DNA of 64,000 bases from contig NZ_PGFZ01000004.1 in NCBI RefSeq assembly GCF_002923755.1, positions 16,280 to 80,279 on the forward strand, given 5' to 3'. Each line of letters opens with the position of its first letter. Positions within the stretch are counted from its first letter, which is position 1. The notes under the pieces are model-generated. The model made no database searches. It had not been told where the DNA came from and worked only from the letters and a program-made list of their open reading frames with translations. The DNA is from Methylovulum psychrotolerans (GTDB taxonomy: Bacteria; Pseudomonadota; Gammaproteobacteria; Methylococcales; Methylomonadaceae). This document shows positions 54,090 through 63,637 of this stretch, one piece after another. Made by a program: the position numbers and the translations under genes.

Positions 54090-57000
54090 TCAGCTTTCTG
54101 CGGCAGTCTTATGGTGGTCTTCGCCCAACATCAGATACACGGCGGGGACGACAAACAGGGTAAACAAAGTGCCGATGGCAATGCCCGTGGCAATGACCAG
54201 CCCCATACTAAAGCGCGATACCGCTCCCGCCCCGGTTGCCAAAATCAACGGCAACACGCCCAGCACCATGGCGGCGGTGGTCATTAAAATAGGCCGCAAA
54301 CGGATACTGGCGGCGGATTCTATGGCTTCACGCTTACCCATGCCGTGTTTTTGCATATTATTGGCGAATTCGACGATGAGGATACCGTGTTTGCTGATTA
54401 AGCCCATCAGCGTCACCAGACCGACTTCAGTATAAATGTTCAGGGTTGCCCCGCCTATGCCCAGGGCGATAAAAATTAACGCCCCGGCAATCGACATCGG
54501 CACGGAGACCAAAATAATCAGCGGGTCACGGAAGCTTTCAAACTGCGCCGCTAACGCTAAGAAAATAATAATCAGCGCGAACATAAAGGTAAACAAAAAG
54601 CCGCTGGATTCTTTGATTAACTGGCGCGATTGGCCCGCATAGTCAATGCTGTAAGTGGGCGGTAACACCCGTTTGGCGATGTCTTGCAGGGTCGCCAAGG
54701 CATCGCCTAAGGTCACGCCCGGAAACGGTACGCCGCTGACCATAACATCGTTAATGCGCTGGAAATGGTTGAGCAGGCGCGGCACGGTTTCGGTGCTGAG
54801 CGTGGCGATGGTCGACAACTGTACGCTTCTGCCGTCGCTGGTGCGGATGGGGTAATCCAGCAATTGCTCAGGGTTAAGCCGGAATTTTTGTTGCACTTGC
54901 GGAATAACCTTATAAGAACGGGCATCCAGGCTGAAGTAGTTCACATAACCGCCGCCGAGCATGGAGGCTAAGGATGAGCCGACATCTTGCATGGTCAGGC
55001 CTAATAGGGCGGCCTTATCGCGGTCTATGTTCAGGCGGGCTTGTGGCTGGTCGTAACGCAAGTCGCTATCGACAAACAGGAACCGCCCGCTTTTACGCAC
55101 TTCGGCCATAAATTGCCCTAGAACGGTGTTGAGCTGCTCAAATGATTCGTTAGTGCCGATGATGAACTGCACAGGCATTCCGCTGCTGCCGGGCAGGGGC
55201 GGCGGTTGGAAGGCGGCAGCTTTGACCCCAGCGATTTTGTTCAAATCCTGTTGCACGGCGGGCAGCATTTGCGTGGCGGTTTGCAGACGCTCATGCCAAG
55301 GTTTCAGCACCATACCCGAAATGGATTGGCCCGGGGATTCCAACTGGAAAACGTTGTCGGTTTCCGTGTAGCGGTGGAAGGCCTGGAAAATTTGCTCGCT
55401 GTACAGCAGGCGTTGCGCTAAGGTCGCGTCAGGTGCGGTATTGGCGAGGCTGATAATAATCCCTTGGTCTTCTTGCGGCGCCAATTCGCTGTTGCTGTGA
55501 GCATATAAAAAATAAATGCTGCCGAGGATGATCATCGCAAACACGGCGGTGACGGGCAGGTAGTTTAAGGAGCCGTGCAGGGCGCGTTCGTAGCTTTTAC
55601 TTAAGCTGCTGAAGCGGCGGTCTATCCAGTCCACCAGACGTTCTTCCCAGCCGCTACGGTCATGCTTGTGGGCTTTGAGCAGGCGTGAGCTCATCATTGG
55701 CGACAAGGTCAGGGCGACAAGCGCCGAGACAGTGACCGCACCGACGACGGTAAAGGCGAATTCGGAAAACAGCGCCCCCGTCAGGCCGCTTTGGAAACCG
55801 ACCGGGACATAAACGGCGATCAGGACGATGGTCATGGCGATGATGGGGCCGGTCAATTCCTGCGCGGCACGGAGCGCGGCAGGGATAGGTTCCATGCCTT
55901 CTTCCAGATGGCGGTTGACGTTTTCGACGACGATAATGGCATCGTCAACCACCAAGCCTATCGCCAGCACCAAGGCCAGCAGGGTCAGCAAGTTGATGGA
56001 AAAACCGAACATCAGCATCATAGTGAAGGTGCCGATCAGTGACAAAGGAATGGCGATAACCGGAATCAGCACTGAGCGCGGCGAACCAAGGAAGGCGAAC
56101 ACGACTAGGGTGACGATGATTAAGGCCTCAATCAGGGTATGGATAACCTCATGGATGGAGCTATCGACGAATTTGGTCGAGTCATAGACAATTTTGCTGC
56201 GGATGCCTTGCGGCAATTGCGCTTGGATTTCTGGGAATACATCACGCACCCGGCCAATCACTTCCAACAAGTTGGCGCTGGGGGCGATTTGCAGGCCGAT
56301 ATAAACCGCCCGGTCGCCGTCGAAAGAGACGCTGGACTCGTAATCGTCCGCGCCTAAAGTGACGTTAGCGACATCTTTTAAGCGGATAATCGCGCCTTTA
56401 TCCTGTTTGATAATCAGCTCGGCGAATTCGGCCACCGAGTGTAAGCCTGTGGAGGCGGTCAGGTTAACTTGTACCATTTGGCCTTTGGTCGTACCCAGCC
56501 CTGCAATGAAGTCATTACGCGTCAAGGCGGTGCTGACATCGGTGGCGGTCAGGGAATAAGCCATTAGCTTGTCGGGGTCTAACCAAGCGCGTAAGGAGAA
56601 GTTTTTGCTGCCCAACAATTCGGCGGTTTGGATGCCCGCCACCGATTGCAGGCGCGGCTGCACGGTGCGCACCAAATAATCGGTGATGTTGTTGGCGGGC
56701 AAGCTGTCGCTGGAAAAGCCGATGTACATGGCATCAATGGTCTCACCCATTTTGACGTTCATAACAGGGCGTTGCGATTCCGGCGGCAATTGGTTAATGA
56801 CCGAATTGACCTTAGCGTTGATTTCGGTCAAGGCTTTGTTCGGGTCAAAGTTTAGCCGCAGGTTGGCGGTAATGGTGCTGATGCCGTTTTGGCTGATGGA
56901 GGAAATATAGTCAATGCCATTGGCTTCGGCGATGACTGTTTCCAAGGGCGTGGTGATAAAGCCCGCGATAATGTCAGGGTCGGCGCCGTAATAGGCGGTG

Positions 57001-57143
57001 CTGACGGTGACCACGGCATTTTCGGTGCGTGGGTATTGCAGGACGGGCATACTGGTCAAGGAGCGCAAGCCCAGCACCAGCAACATGATGCTGATGACCA
57101 TCGACAAGACGGGCCGGCGGATAAAAATATCGGTCATGTTCAT
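54090..57143 (-). CDS. RND efflux permease (HAE1/MexB family)
   Basis: A 1017-residue 12-helix RND pump. It starts TDIFIRRPVLSMVISIMLLV. The TM4 proton-relay aspartates are in GLVVDDAIIVVENVNRHLEEG (about 385-405), with Lys940-type residues in the last helices. Together with the adaptor and outer-membrane factor upstream it forms a tripartite drug pump. It lies seven bases after the adaptor stop, the last gene of the operon. Substrates cannot be deduced. Confidence 0.92.
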   Translation of the reverse strand: MNMTDIFIRRPVLSMVISIMLLVLGLRSLTSMPVLQYPRTENAVVTVSTAYYGADPDIIAGFITTPLETVIAEANGIDYISSISQNGISTITANLRLNFDPNKALTEINAKVNSVINQLPPESQRPVMNVKMGETIDAMYIGFSSDSLPANNITDYLVRTVQPRLQSVAGIQTAELLGSKNFSLRAWLDPDKLMAYSLTATDVSTALTRNDFIAGLGTTKGQMVQVNLTASTGLHSVAEFAELIIKQDKGAIIRLKDVANVTLGADDYESSVSFDGDRAVYIGLQIAPSANLLEVIGRVRDVFPEIQAQLPQGIRSKIVYDSTKFVDSSIHEVIHTLIEALIIVTLVVFAFLGSPRSVLIPVIAIPLSLIGTFTMMLMFGFSINLLTLLALVLAIGLVVDDAIIVVENVNRHLEEGMEPIPAALRAAQELTGPIIAMTIVLIAVYVPVGFQSGLTGALFSEFAFTVVGAVTVSALVALTLSPMMSSRLLKAHKHDRSGWEERLVDWIDRRFSSLSKSYERALHGSLNYLPVTAVFAMIILGSIYFLYAHSNSELAPQEDQGIIISLANTAPDATLAQRLLYSEQIFQAFHRYTETDNVFQLESPGQSISGMVLKPWHERLQTATQMLPAVQQDLNKIAGVKAAAFQPPPLPGSSGMPVQFIIGTNESFEQLNTVLGQFMAEVRKSGRFLFVDSDLRYDQPQARLNIDRDKAALLGLTMQDVGSSLASMLGGGYVNYFSLDARSYKVIPQVQQKFRLNPEQLLDYPIRTSDGRSVQLSTIATLSTETVPRLLNHFQRINDVMVSGVPFPGVTLGDALATLQDIAKRVLPPTYSIDYAGQSRQLIKESSGFLFTFMFALIIIFLALAAQFESFRDPLIILVSVPMSIAGALIFIALGIGGATLNIYTEVGLVTLMGLISKHGILIVEFANNMQKHGMGKREAIESAASIRLRPILMTTAAMVLGVLPLILATGAGAVSRFSMGLVIATGIAIGTLFTLFVVPAVYLMLGEDHHKTAAES

Positions 57144-57149
57144 GGCGGT

Positions 57150-58277
57150 TTATTGGTCTATGGGTTGAGGGGCGGGGTCGTTGCTGGGCTGTTGGCTGTT
57201 GTCAATCAGGACGGTGCTGCCGTTATGCAGCTTGATTTGTCCAGACGTGACCACGGTCTCGCCCGCGTTAAGGCCTTTGGCAACGCTGATTTGGTCGCCC
57301 CGGCTTGCGCCTGTGGTAACCAGGGCTTGGCGGGCACTGCGTTTAGGCTGGCCTTTGTCATCTTTTTGCTCGTCGACCACAAAGACGGTCGCGCCAAAGG
57401 TGTTAAAGCTGATGGCGGTGCGCGGCACGGTAATGAAGGGCTGGGGCGTACCTACAACCACTTGGACTTTCGCATACATGCCCGGCAACAAGCGGTGGTT
57501 GGGGTTTTTAAACGTTGCCCGGACCAGAACGTTACGCGAGTTGCTGTCCACTTTTGGGTCGATGACGCTGATTTCGCCGCCAAACTGCTCGCCCGGATAG
57601 GCATCGGTTTGCAGATGGACAGCTTGGCCCGTTTTTAGCACCGCCAAATCTTGCTGGGGCAAATAAAAATCGGCATACAGGATGTCCAAATTTTGCAAGG
57701 TAGTAATGGCGGTGCCTGCGGCCAAGAACTGTCCGGCATCAATGGTACGGATACCTAATTGGCCGCTAAAAGGGGCGCGGAGGGTTTTTTTGTCGATTAA
57801 GGCCTGTTGCACAGCGACATTCGCCAAAGCGACGTTGAGGTTGGCGCGGTCAATGTCGACAGTCTGCTGGCTAATGGCTTTGGCGTTAAATTGCGCCTCG
57901 GAACGCCGGAAGGTGATCCGCGCTAATTCGGCGGTGGCGTTTAGCGAATTGAGCTTGGCGATTTCGTCATCGGCACGCAGTTGCAGCAATGGCGTATTGG
58001 CGGCAACGTTATCGCCTTGTTTAAAATGGATGGCGCTGACTGATCCGGCGACTTCCGAGCTGATCTCAACCCCTTGCGCGGCGCGTAAGCTTGCCACGGC
58101 TTCCCGTTTGGGTAGCCAATCCTGATAGCTGGCGGTAATGGTGGAGACGGTTTGGGGCGGTTCACCTTGCGAGGCCATGTATTGCTTTATCATGCGCCCT
58201 TTGAACTCGATAAAACCAAACACTCCCCCCAGCACGACACCGACGGTGATGAGCATAATGAGCATACGCTTAAACAT
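57150..58277 (-). CDS. RND efflux periplasmic adaptor
   Basis: A 375-residue membrane-fusion protein. A signal anchor (RMLIMLITVGVVLGGVFGFI) precedes the barrel-sandwich lipoyl halves (GVEISSEVAGSVSAIHFKQGDNV and the later RAPFSGQLGIRTIDAGQF), a short coiled-coil, and beta-barrel parts (LLPGMYAKVQVVVGTPQP). It bridges the permease and the outer-membrane channel. The ATG at 58277 with AAAGGA seven bases upstream is preferred to an upstream TTG. It overlaps the outer-membrane factor by a few bases. Confidence 0.9.
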   Translation of the reverse strand: MFKRMLIMLITVGVVLGGVFGFIEFKGRMIKQYMASQGEPPQTVSTITASYQDWLPKREAVASLRAAQGVEISSEVAGSVSAIHFKQGDNVAANTPLLQLRADDEIAKLNSLNATAELARITFRRSEAQFNAKAISQQTVDIDRANLNVALANVAVQQALIDKKTLRAPFSGQLGIRTIDAGQFLAAGTAITTLQNLDILYADFYLPQQDLAVLKTGQAVHLQTDAYPGEQFGGEISVIDPKVDSNSRNVLVRATFKNPNHRLLPGMYAKVQVVVGTPQPFITVPRTAISFNTFGATVFVVDEQKDDKGQPKRSARQALVTTGASRGDQISVAKGLNAGETVVTSGQIKLHNGSTVLIDNSQQPSNDPAPQPIDQ

Positions 58278-58278
58278 A

Positions 58279-59829
58279 TTATTTTCCTTTGCGAAATTGT
58301 TCGAATTGTTCAAGTAAGGACCCGGCTTTCTTGGGTTTGGGCTGGTTGTCTTGCAGCGTGGCCGGCAAATCGCGTTGCCACCAGCCGCCCCCTAACGCCA
58401 GAAACAGCGCCGCCGTGTCGGAAATTTGGCTGGCTTTCGCCTTAATTTGGCCTAAGCGGGCTTGCTGATAGTCGTGTTGTGCGGTCAATAAATCCACATA
58501 ACTGATGGCGCCGAGCCGGAATTGGCTGCGGGTCAGTTCCAAACTGTCATTAGCGGCCTTAAGCGCGGCATCTTGGGCTTGCAGGGCATCGGCATCGTAG
58601 CGCAGGGCGCTTAAGCTATCGGCGACATTTTCAAAAGCTTTTAAAACCGTGCTGCGGTATTGTTCGGCGACCTGCTGATAAGCGGCTTTGGCGACTAAGC
58701 GTTGGTGGGTCAGTTGCCCGCCATGGAAAATCGGTTGCGCCAAGTTGGCGGTCATATTCCAAATATCACTACCCGGTGCGAACAAATTGCCCGCTTCGGT
58801 GGCGATGGTCGAGACATTGGCCTTAAGGGTAAAGTTAGGGAAGACACTGGCGATAACCACGCCAATTTGCGCACTGGCGGCGTGTAGCAAGGCTTCTTGG
58901 GCGCGGATGTCGGGGCGTTGCCGCACCAGTTGCGAAGGCAGGCTCAGCGGCAAGCTATCTGGCAGTTGCAGTTCGTCCAACTTAAACTGTGCCGCCAAGT
59001 CGGTGCTGGGATAAGTGCCGACCAAGACTTTTAGGCGGTTACGCGCTTGTGCCAATTGCTGTTGCAAAGGCGGCAAGGTCGTTTTGGTTTGCTCCAGCAA
59101 AGATTGTTGCGCCAACACGGCAGTCTTGGCGATGCCGCCTAAGTCAAACTGCTGTTGCAGTACAGCCAGTTGCTCGGCCTGATCGGTCATCATGGCTTGG
59201 GTCGCCGTGATTTGGGCGCGTAGCGACGCTTCCAGTACGGCAGTGGTGACGATATTCGAGGCGATAGTCAGAAACGCGCCTTCCAGTTGGAAGCGTTGGT
59301 ATTCGGCTTGCGCGTCCATGCCTTCGATTTGCCGCCGGATAGACCCGAATGCGTCTAACGTATAAGACACCCCGATTGAGGTGTTGAACAAGTTAAACAC
59401 CGAACTGCCCCGGCTAGGGCTACCATATTGCGCCCCAGACACTTGTTGGCGGGTCGCGTACCCTGTCGCGTCCAGCGCGGGCCATAACGAGCTTTGTTGG
59501 GATATGGCGTTCTCACGGGCCTGCACCAAGGTGGCGTAGGCCGACTGTAAGTCAGGGTTATGCTTGATAGCCTGCTCAATTAAGGCCGTCAGCGGCTTAG
59601 AATGGAACAATGTCCACCATTTGCCGGGCATTTGTTTGCCGAAGGCCAGCGCGTGGACAGCCTGTTCGGTTTCGCCGTGCGGGCTGTAGGTTTTGACATC
59701 CGGTGCAGCGGGTGAGGTAAAGTCCGGCCCCATAGTGCAGCTGGACACCGCCATCAGGCTAGCGATCAGCCCTAGGCGGAAGCCAAGCCGGGCGGTACTG
59801 GCGGGAGGGTTCCGTAGTGTAAAAGCCAT
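58279..59829 (-). CDS. NodT-family outer membrane efflux lipoprotein
   Basis: A 516-residue OMF. The signal peptide ends in a lipobox (AVSSC, Cys at about 31), then TMGPDFTSPAAP, the typical NodT start. Two OEP domains follow, with GGIAKTAVLAQQSLLEQTK and ALGGGWW near the end. It forms the outer-membrane exit duct. AAGGGG lies about ten bases upstream of the ATG. First structural gene of the pump operon. Confidence 0.9.
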   Translation of the reverse strand: MAFTLRNPPASTARLGFRLGLIASLMAVSSCTMGPDFTSPAAPDVKTYSPHGETEQAVHALAFGKQMPGKWWTLFHSKPLTALIEQAIKHNPDLQSAYATLVQARENAISQQSSLWPALDATGYATRQQVSGAQYGSPSRGSSVFNLFNTSIGVSYTLDAFGSIRRQIEGMDAQAEYQRFQLEGAFLTIASNIVTTAVLEASLRAQITATQAMMTDQAEQLAVLQQQFDLGGIAKTAVLAQQSLLEQTKTTLPPLQQQLAQARNRLKVLVGTYPSTDLAAQFKLDELQLPDSLPLSLPSQLVRQRPDIRAQEALLHAASAQIGVVIASVFPNFTLKANVSTIATEAGNLFAPGSDIWNMTANLAQPIFHGGQLTHQRLVAKAAYQQVAEQYRSTVLKAFENVADSLSALRYDADALQAQDAALKAANDSLELTRSQFRLGAISYVDLLTAQHDYQQARLGQIKAKASQISDTAALFLALGGGWWQRDLPATLQDNQPKPKKAGSLLEQFEQFRKGK

Positions 59830-59970
59830 GTAATGTGTTCCCCTTGGGTAATTTAGCGGTGCCGAAGCGGGCCAGCGGGTTTTAAGGTAAGTTAGGTTGA
59901 AATGTGGGCTGAATCGGCTGCGGATGGCAAGCCCGCAGCGGGTCGTGCTAGTATTATTGGGCGGTGCGGA

Positions 59971-60549
59971 TTATCGTGGGGTTAAGCCATTAAGCAGTAA
60001 GTTGCCGATATGGCTAGCGATTATTTTAGGTTGTTCATAATCGGATTGCCAGCCAGGAAAATGCCTGTTTAAGGGCCGATGGTCAACATGGATTTTTACC
60101 AAACCAATGATGGAAGTCGCCACCAGATAAGCATCCTGTTGCGGCGCCAGTTCCTGCACCAGTTGTAGTAAGCGGTCAAACTGGTTTTTAAAGACACTTT
60201 GCGCCAGAAATTGCATCCGTTCGGTGTCGGCCTCCATAATTTCCCGCTGTACCAAGCGGCAAAAGTCGTTATCCATAGACATTACGGTGATGATGGCCAA
60301 GATGAGACGTTGCAGCCGTTCCGCTGGCGTACACTCCGCCGCCCACACTTGCGCAAAAACCGATTCCTTGCCTGCAAACGCATAATGGGTCGCCGCCAGA
60401 TATAAGGCGTTTTTATCAGGGAAATGGTGGTAAATCGCCGCGACGCTCATATCCACCGCACAAGCCAATTGCCGCATCGACAACCCGGTATAGCCTTTTT
60501 CCGCGAACAAGATAATGGCCGCATTTAATATTTTTTCTTTGGAAGTCAC
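59971..60549 (-). CDS. TetR-family repressor of the RND operon
   Basis: A 192-residue TetR protein. The helix-turn-helix (AEKGYTGLSMRQLACAVDMS and VAAIYHHFPDKNALYLAATH) occupies residues 14-54; the rest is a helical ligand-binding domain (AcrR-like). Located 141 bases upstream of the pump operon on the same strand, it probably represses it and itself. The predicted operator is the palindrome 60564-60579 just upstream. Confidence 0.9.
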   Translation of the reverse strand: MTSKEKILNAAIILFAEKGYTGLSMRQLACAVDMSVAAIYHHFPDKNALYLAATHYAFAGKESVFAQVWAAECTPAERLQRLILAIITVMSMDNDFCRLVQREIMEADTERMQFLAQSVFKNQFDRLLQLVQELAPQQDAYLVATSIIGLVKIHVDHRPLNRHFPGWQSDYEQPKIIASHIGNLLLNGLTPR

Positions 60550-60563
60550 TTTTTTATTAATCC

Positions 60564-60579
60564 TAACGAACGTTCGGTA
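60564..60579. promoter_or_regulatory. TetR-type operator palindrome
   Basis: TAACGAACGTTCGGTA is a near-perfect 16-base palindrome centred on CGAACGTTCG, 15 bases upstream of the tetR start. Its length and symmetry fit a TetR homodimer. Confidence 0.7.
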
Positions 60580-60749
60580 AAGATAGTAGCATTAAATTTT
60601 AGTTGGGGGAATTATTATTTTTGGGTTTTTTGTTGGAGAGGGGTGGGCGCGGGTAGTTTGCCAAAACAAAAGCTTCGGCCTGTAAGCTGCTGTGCTGGGT
60701 ATTGGTTGGTAGCTGTGGCGGATGATGGTGTAAGGGCGGTGTTTGACTT

Positions 60750-60779
60750 TTGTAAAAATCGGGGTGATAGGCCTATACT
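60750..60779 (+). promoter_or_regulatory. candidate promoter with palindrome for the HipA-like gene
   Basis: TTGTAA (60750-60755) and TATACT (60774-60779) are 18 bases apart. ATAGGCCTAT at 60767-60776 is a perfect 10-base palindrome overlapping the -10 box and could be an operator for the HTH domain of the product. Confidence 0.45.
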
Positions 60780-60816
60780 ATCTATTCACTAATCCATTCA
60801 TCAATTCATTCGCCCA

Positions 60817-62160
60817 ATGACGCTTCACGCTGAGCATATCCGTACACAACTCGCCTCAGGCCCTATGCCAGCGGCGCAATTGCGGGGGAAACTCGGTGTG
60901 AGCCAGCCGACAATGTCGCGGGCGGTGGCTGAGTTGGGTGGCGATATAGTGCGGTTTGGCGCGGGGCGATCCATTCACTACACGCTACGCGATAACACTC
61001 GCGGCTTACCCGATATGCCTATTTACCGGGTTAATACAGAAGGTGCTATCCGGCAATTGGGCGTGTTGATTCCGGTTCGGCCAGAGGGGTTTGTCATGCG
61101 CCAAGAGGATGGCATCGCCCTGCACAGCGACGGACTGCCGTGGTGGTTGTACGACATGCGGCCACAAGGCTATTTGGGCAGGGCTTATATTGCCCGGTAT
61201 GGCGCGGAATTGGGGTTGCCGGAGCGGCTGAAAGCGTGGACAGATACGCCTATTTTGCGGGCGTTGTTGGTGCATGGGCATGACAATATAGGCAATATCC
61301 TGCTAGGGGAAAAGGCAAGGGTCCGTTTTCTTACCACGCCTATTCCTGAGCCGATTGCAGTGAGCCGAAAGGCCGAAGCTTATGCCCTGGCGGCACTTGA
61401 AGCGGCGCGTGGTGAGACACCCGGGTCATCCGCCGGGGGCGAACAGCCAAAATTTACCGCCTATACTGAGACTGCCGAAGGGGCGCGGCATGTTATTGTG
61501 AAATTTAGCGAATTGGAAGCTAGCCCCGTCAGCGAGCGTTGGCGTGATCTGTTGCTGGCCGAACACCTTGCGCTTGAGGTATTGCGCGACGCGGGCATTG
61601 CTGCCGCCAAAACCCAAATCATCGATCACGGCGGCCAGCGCTTTCTTGAAGTGGTGCGTTTTGACCGCATCGGCAGGCTTGGACGGTGTGCGTTACATTC
61701 GTTGACAGCGCTTGATGCGGCGTTTGCTGGCTTAGGTATCGGCAGTTGGCCGGATATTGCGCGTGTCCTGGCTAATGCGCGGCAAATCAACGCCAAAGCC
61801 GTCGAGGGCGCGGCTATCTTATGGGCATTTGGCACATTGATCGGTAACTCGGATATGCACAACGGCAATTTATCGTTTATCGCCGAACACGGTCGGCCTT
61901 ATGGCATTGCCCCCGCTTATGATATGACCCCGATGGCTTTCGCCCCGCGCACAGGCGGCGGTCTGCCTGATACCTTACCCGATGCGCACCTTCATGGCAG
62001 CGTACCCAACGAAACTTGGCGGTATGCAGAAGGGTTGGCGCGTTTGTTTTTGGCGCGGGTTAGGCAGGCATCTGGGTTTAGCCGCCGCTTTGAAGTGTGT
62101 ATAGCCGCACTGGAAGGCCACATAGAGGGGGCTAGTGTTAAAATTAAGCGTTTGGAATGA
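60817..62160 (+). CDS. yjjJ: HipA-like kinase with N-terminal HTH (YjjJ type)
   Basis: A 447-residue HipA-family protein. The N-terminal 60 residues are a winged helix (PAAQLRGKLGVSQPTMSRAV), a fusion seen in E. coli YjjJ. The kinase domain has the glycine-rich SSAGGEQPKFTAY (about 206-218), the catalytic ASN-type LIGNSDMHNGNLSF (about 344-357) and the metal-binding AYDMTPM (about 367-373). HipA kinases phosphorylate aminoacyl-tRNA synthetases; the target here is unknown. No HipB gene is next to it, so the fused HTH may replace it. Three 12-base blocks starting ATTCA lie just before the ATG. Confidence 0.88.
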   Translation: MTLHAEHIRTQLASGPMPAAQLRGKLGVSQPTMSRAVAELGGDIVRFGAGRSIHYTLRDNTRGLPDMPIYRVNTEGAIRQLGVLIPVRPEGFVMRQEDGIALHSDGLPWWLYDMRPQGYLGRAYIARYGAELGLPERLKAWTDTPILRALLVHGHDNIGNILLGEKARVRFLTTPIPEPIAVSRKAEAYALAALEAARGETPGSSAGGEQPKFTAYTETAEGARHVIVKFSELEASPVSERWRDLLLAEHLALEVLRDAGIAAAKTQIIDHGGQRFLEVVRFDRIGRLGRCALHSLTALDAAFAGLGIGSWPDIARVLANARQINAKAVEGAAILWAFGTLIGNSDMHNGNLSFIAEHGRPYGIAPAYDMTPMAFAPRTGGGLPDTLPDAHLHGSVPNETWRYAEGLARLFLARVRQASGFSRRFEVCIAALEGHIEGASVKIKRLE

Positions 62161-62193
62161 TGCCCTTTTTTCGGGTATATCTGCCTTTGTTGG

Positions 62194-62481
62194 CTACACC
62201 AGCCTAACGTCCAATTGCTTACCCAAGGCTTTTGCATATTTGCGTAAAGTGGCGATGCTGGGCGAATGCTTGCCTGAAACTAAAGCGGCTTCCAACCGTG
62301 CCACAGCGGCGGCTTTTGTACCCATGCGTTCAGCTACTTGTGCCTGCGTTAGCCCTGCTTCTTTGCGGGCTGCCAAAATGGTATCCAGCATAGGCATTTC
62401 TTCGCGTTCGATACGGTCGTATTCGGCTTTAACGTCGGGGTTAGAGAGGGCAAGTGCTTTTAGTTCTTCATAAGTACGCAT
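62194..62481 (-). CDS. higA: HigA-like XRE antitoxin
   Basis: A 95-residue antitoxin with a helix-turn-helix (GLTQAQVAERMGTKAAAVAR and LEAALVSGKHSPSIATLRKY) in the middle. The N-terminal helix (YEELKALALSNPDVKAEYDR) fits HigA of the reversed higBA order. It overlaps the toxin gene by 14 bases, so translation is coupled. It neutralises HigB and represses the operon. Confidence 0.88.
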   Translation of the reverse strand: MRTYEELKALALSNPDVKAEYDRIEREEMPMLDTILAARKEAGLTQAQVAERMGTKAAAVARLEAALVSGKHSPSIATLRKYAKALGKQLDVRLV

Positions 62482-62800
62482 TTTTAATTTCCTTCAAACG
62501 GCTTTCCGCAATCCGCAACTCATGGACTGGGGTTTTTTGGGTCTTTTTAACAAAGCTATGCAACATTACAATACGGCGGTTAACCAAAGTACAGTAAAAC
62601 ACACGGGCAATGCCCTCTACACCTTTTATCCTCAGTTCAAAAAGCCCATTTCCCAATGCCTTAGAATGGGGTTCGCCAAGATTTGCGCCATAAACTATCA
62701 TGCGGTCGGCAAGATTGAAATAGCGGGCCAATAAGGCTGGTGGCAACGCCAAAATGTCATCTTCAACGCGGGTGTTGTAAAAATCAATGGTGTAGTCCAT
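62468..62800 (-). CDS. higB: HigB/RelE-type toxin
   Basis: A 110-residue RelE-fold toxin. Features: ALPPALLARYFNLADRMIVYG, LGNGLFELRIKGVEGIARVF and the C-terminal IVMLHSFVKKTQKTPVHEL. Such toxins cut mRNA on the ribosome. Toxin first, antitoxin second is the higBA order. The length is normal, so it is intact. Confidence 0.88.
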   Translation of the reverse strand: MDYTIDFYNTRVEDDILALPPALLARYFNLADRMIVYGANLGEPHSKALGNGLFELRIKGVEGIARVFYCTLVNRRIVMLHSFVKKTQKTPVHELRIAESRLKEIKNAYL

Positions 62801-62826
62801 GGCGAATATATTAACATATTTGTTAA
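62800..62826 (-). promoter_or_regulatory. higBA promoter-operator
   Basis: TTAACA-TATT-TGTTAA is a perfect inverted repeat at 62811-62826. On the minus strand a TAATAT -10-type box at 62813-62808 ends seven bases before the ATG, so the message may be leaderless. The -35 (TGATCT region near 62836-62831) is poor. Confidence 0.5.
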
Positions 62827-62877
62827 TTCCAGATCATCACCCGTTTGCTAATACTACCGTATGTAGGTGCTGAATGG

Positions 62878-63084
62878 TTAATCTGCACATGGTTCGATGG
62901 GGTTCGCCACGCGTTGCGACAAACCTGTTTTGGCATGGACTGAGCGTACTAAAAGTTGTTCAGCCGTTGTTACCCTGCCTATACCTGCCTGCATTTCAGC
63001 TAGCCCCTGCCGGATGTCATCCAAGGCCATGCTTGCGTCGGCTTCAATCGCCTGTGCTATTTTTTCGATGTCCATGTTCCACAT
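62878..63084 (-). pseudogene. truncated XRE-type antitoxin remnant
   Basis: A 68-codon frame. The first 55 residues (MDIEKIAQAIEADASMALDD and GRVTTAEQLLVRSVHAKTGL) match the N-terminus of a group of helix-turn-helix antitoxins, in which TGLSQ begins the HTH. After LSQRVANPI the match ends and the frame stops a few codons later, so the DNA-binding part is missing. No toxin gene is adjacent. Start is the ATG of MWNMDIEK or MDIEK. Confidence 0.55.
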
Positions 63085-63166
63085 TGCCGATTAAAATCAC
63101 CCGATAAGATTGTTCAGGAGTCGGTTGCAAATATTTCAAAACCTTTTAATCTACTAAGGAGCATCG

Positions 63167-63637
63167 CTATTGCTCGTTGTGCGCTTTTTTTGTCAAAACA
63201 ATTATTATAAATGTAATTAATATAAGTTGAACAATATTATCAATCAATGCCATGATGGTAAGGCGAAAAATCAACGGGTTTTCTAAATGTGAAAAATTTA
63301 GTATAGAAAGAATAAATGTTGCAAATAAACTAATTACAGCGAAAAAGTATACCCCAAAAAAAACATCAAGATATCCTCGTCTTTTATATGCTTTAAAAGC
63401 TCCGCTAGTACCAAGCGCGAAAAGAACCGTTATTATTGCAGCCAAAAATCCGAGCATCGTAAAAGCAAATGTTGCAGTGACAATTGATATGTTAACGCGT
63501 TGCCCAAATAGTCCAAATGCAAAACTTATGTTTTTGTCGCAGATTAATGAGTAAATCTCATATAAAATTGGCCCAGGCAGCAGAGTCACAAAAGGTATTA
63601 ATATCTGTAATGTTATTTTTCTTGAGTTCTCCATCAT
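63167..63637 (-). CDS. small polytopic membrane protein, unknown function
   Basis: A 156-residue protein with four predicted transmembrane helices (LQILIPFVTLLPGPILYEIY, ATFAFTMLGFLAAIITVLF, VFFGVYFFAVISLFATFIL and DNIVQLILITFIIIVL) and short loops. AAAGGAG stands seven bases before the double ATG, so the 80-base overlap with the upstream gene is real. The region is much richer in A/T than the backbone. With the upstream gene it forms a two-gene unit; I do not recognise the family. Confidence 0.68.
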   Translation of the reverse strand: MMENSRKITLQILIPFVTLLPGPILYEIYSLICDKNISFAFGLFGQRVNISIVTATFAFTMLGFLAAIITVLFALGTSGAFKAYKRRGYLDVFFGVYFFAVISLFATFILSILNFSHLENPLIFRLTIMALIDNIVQLILITFIIIVLTKKAHNEQ

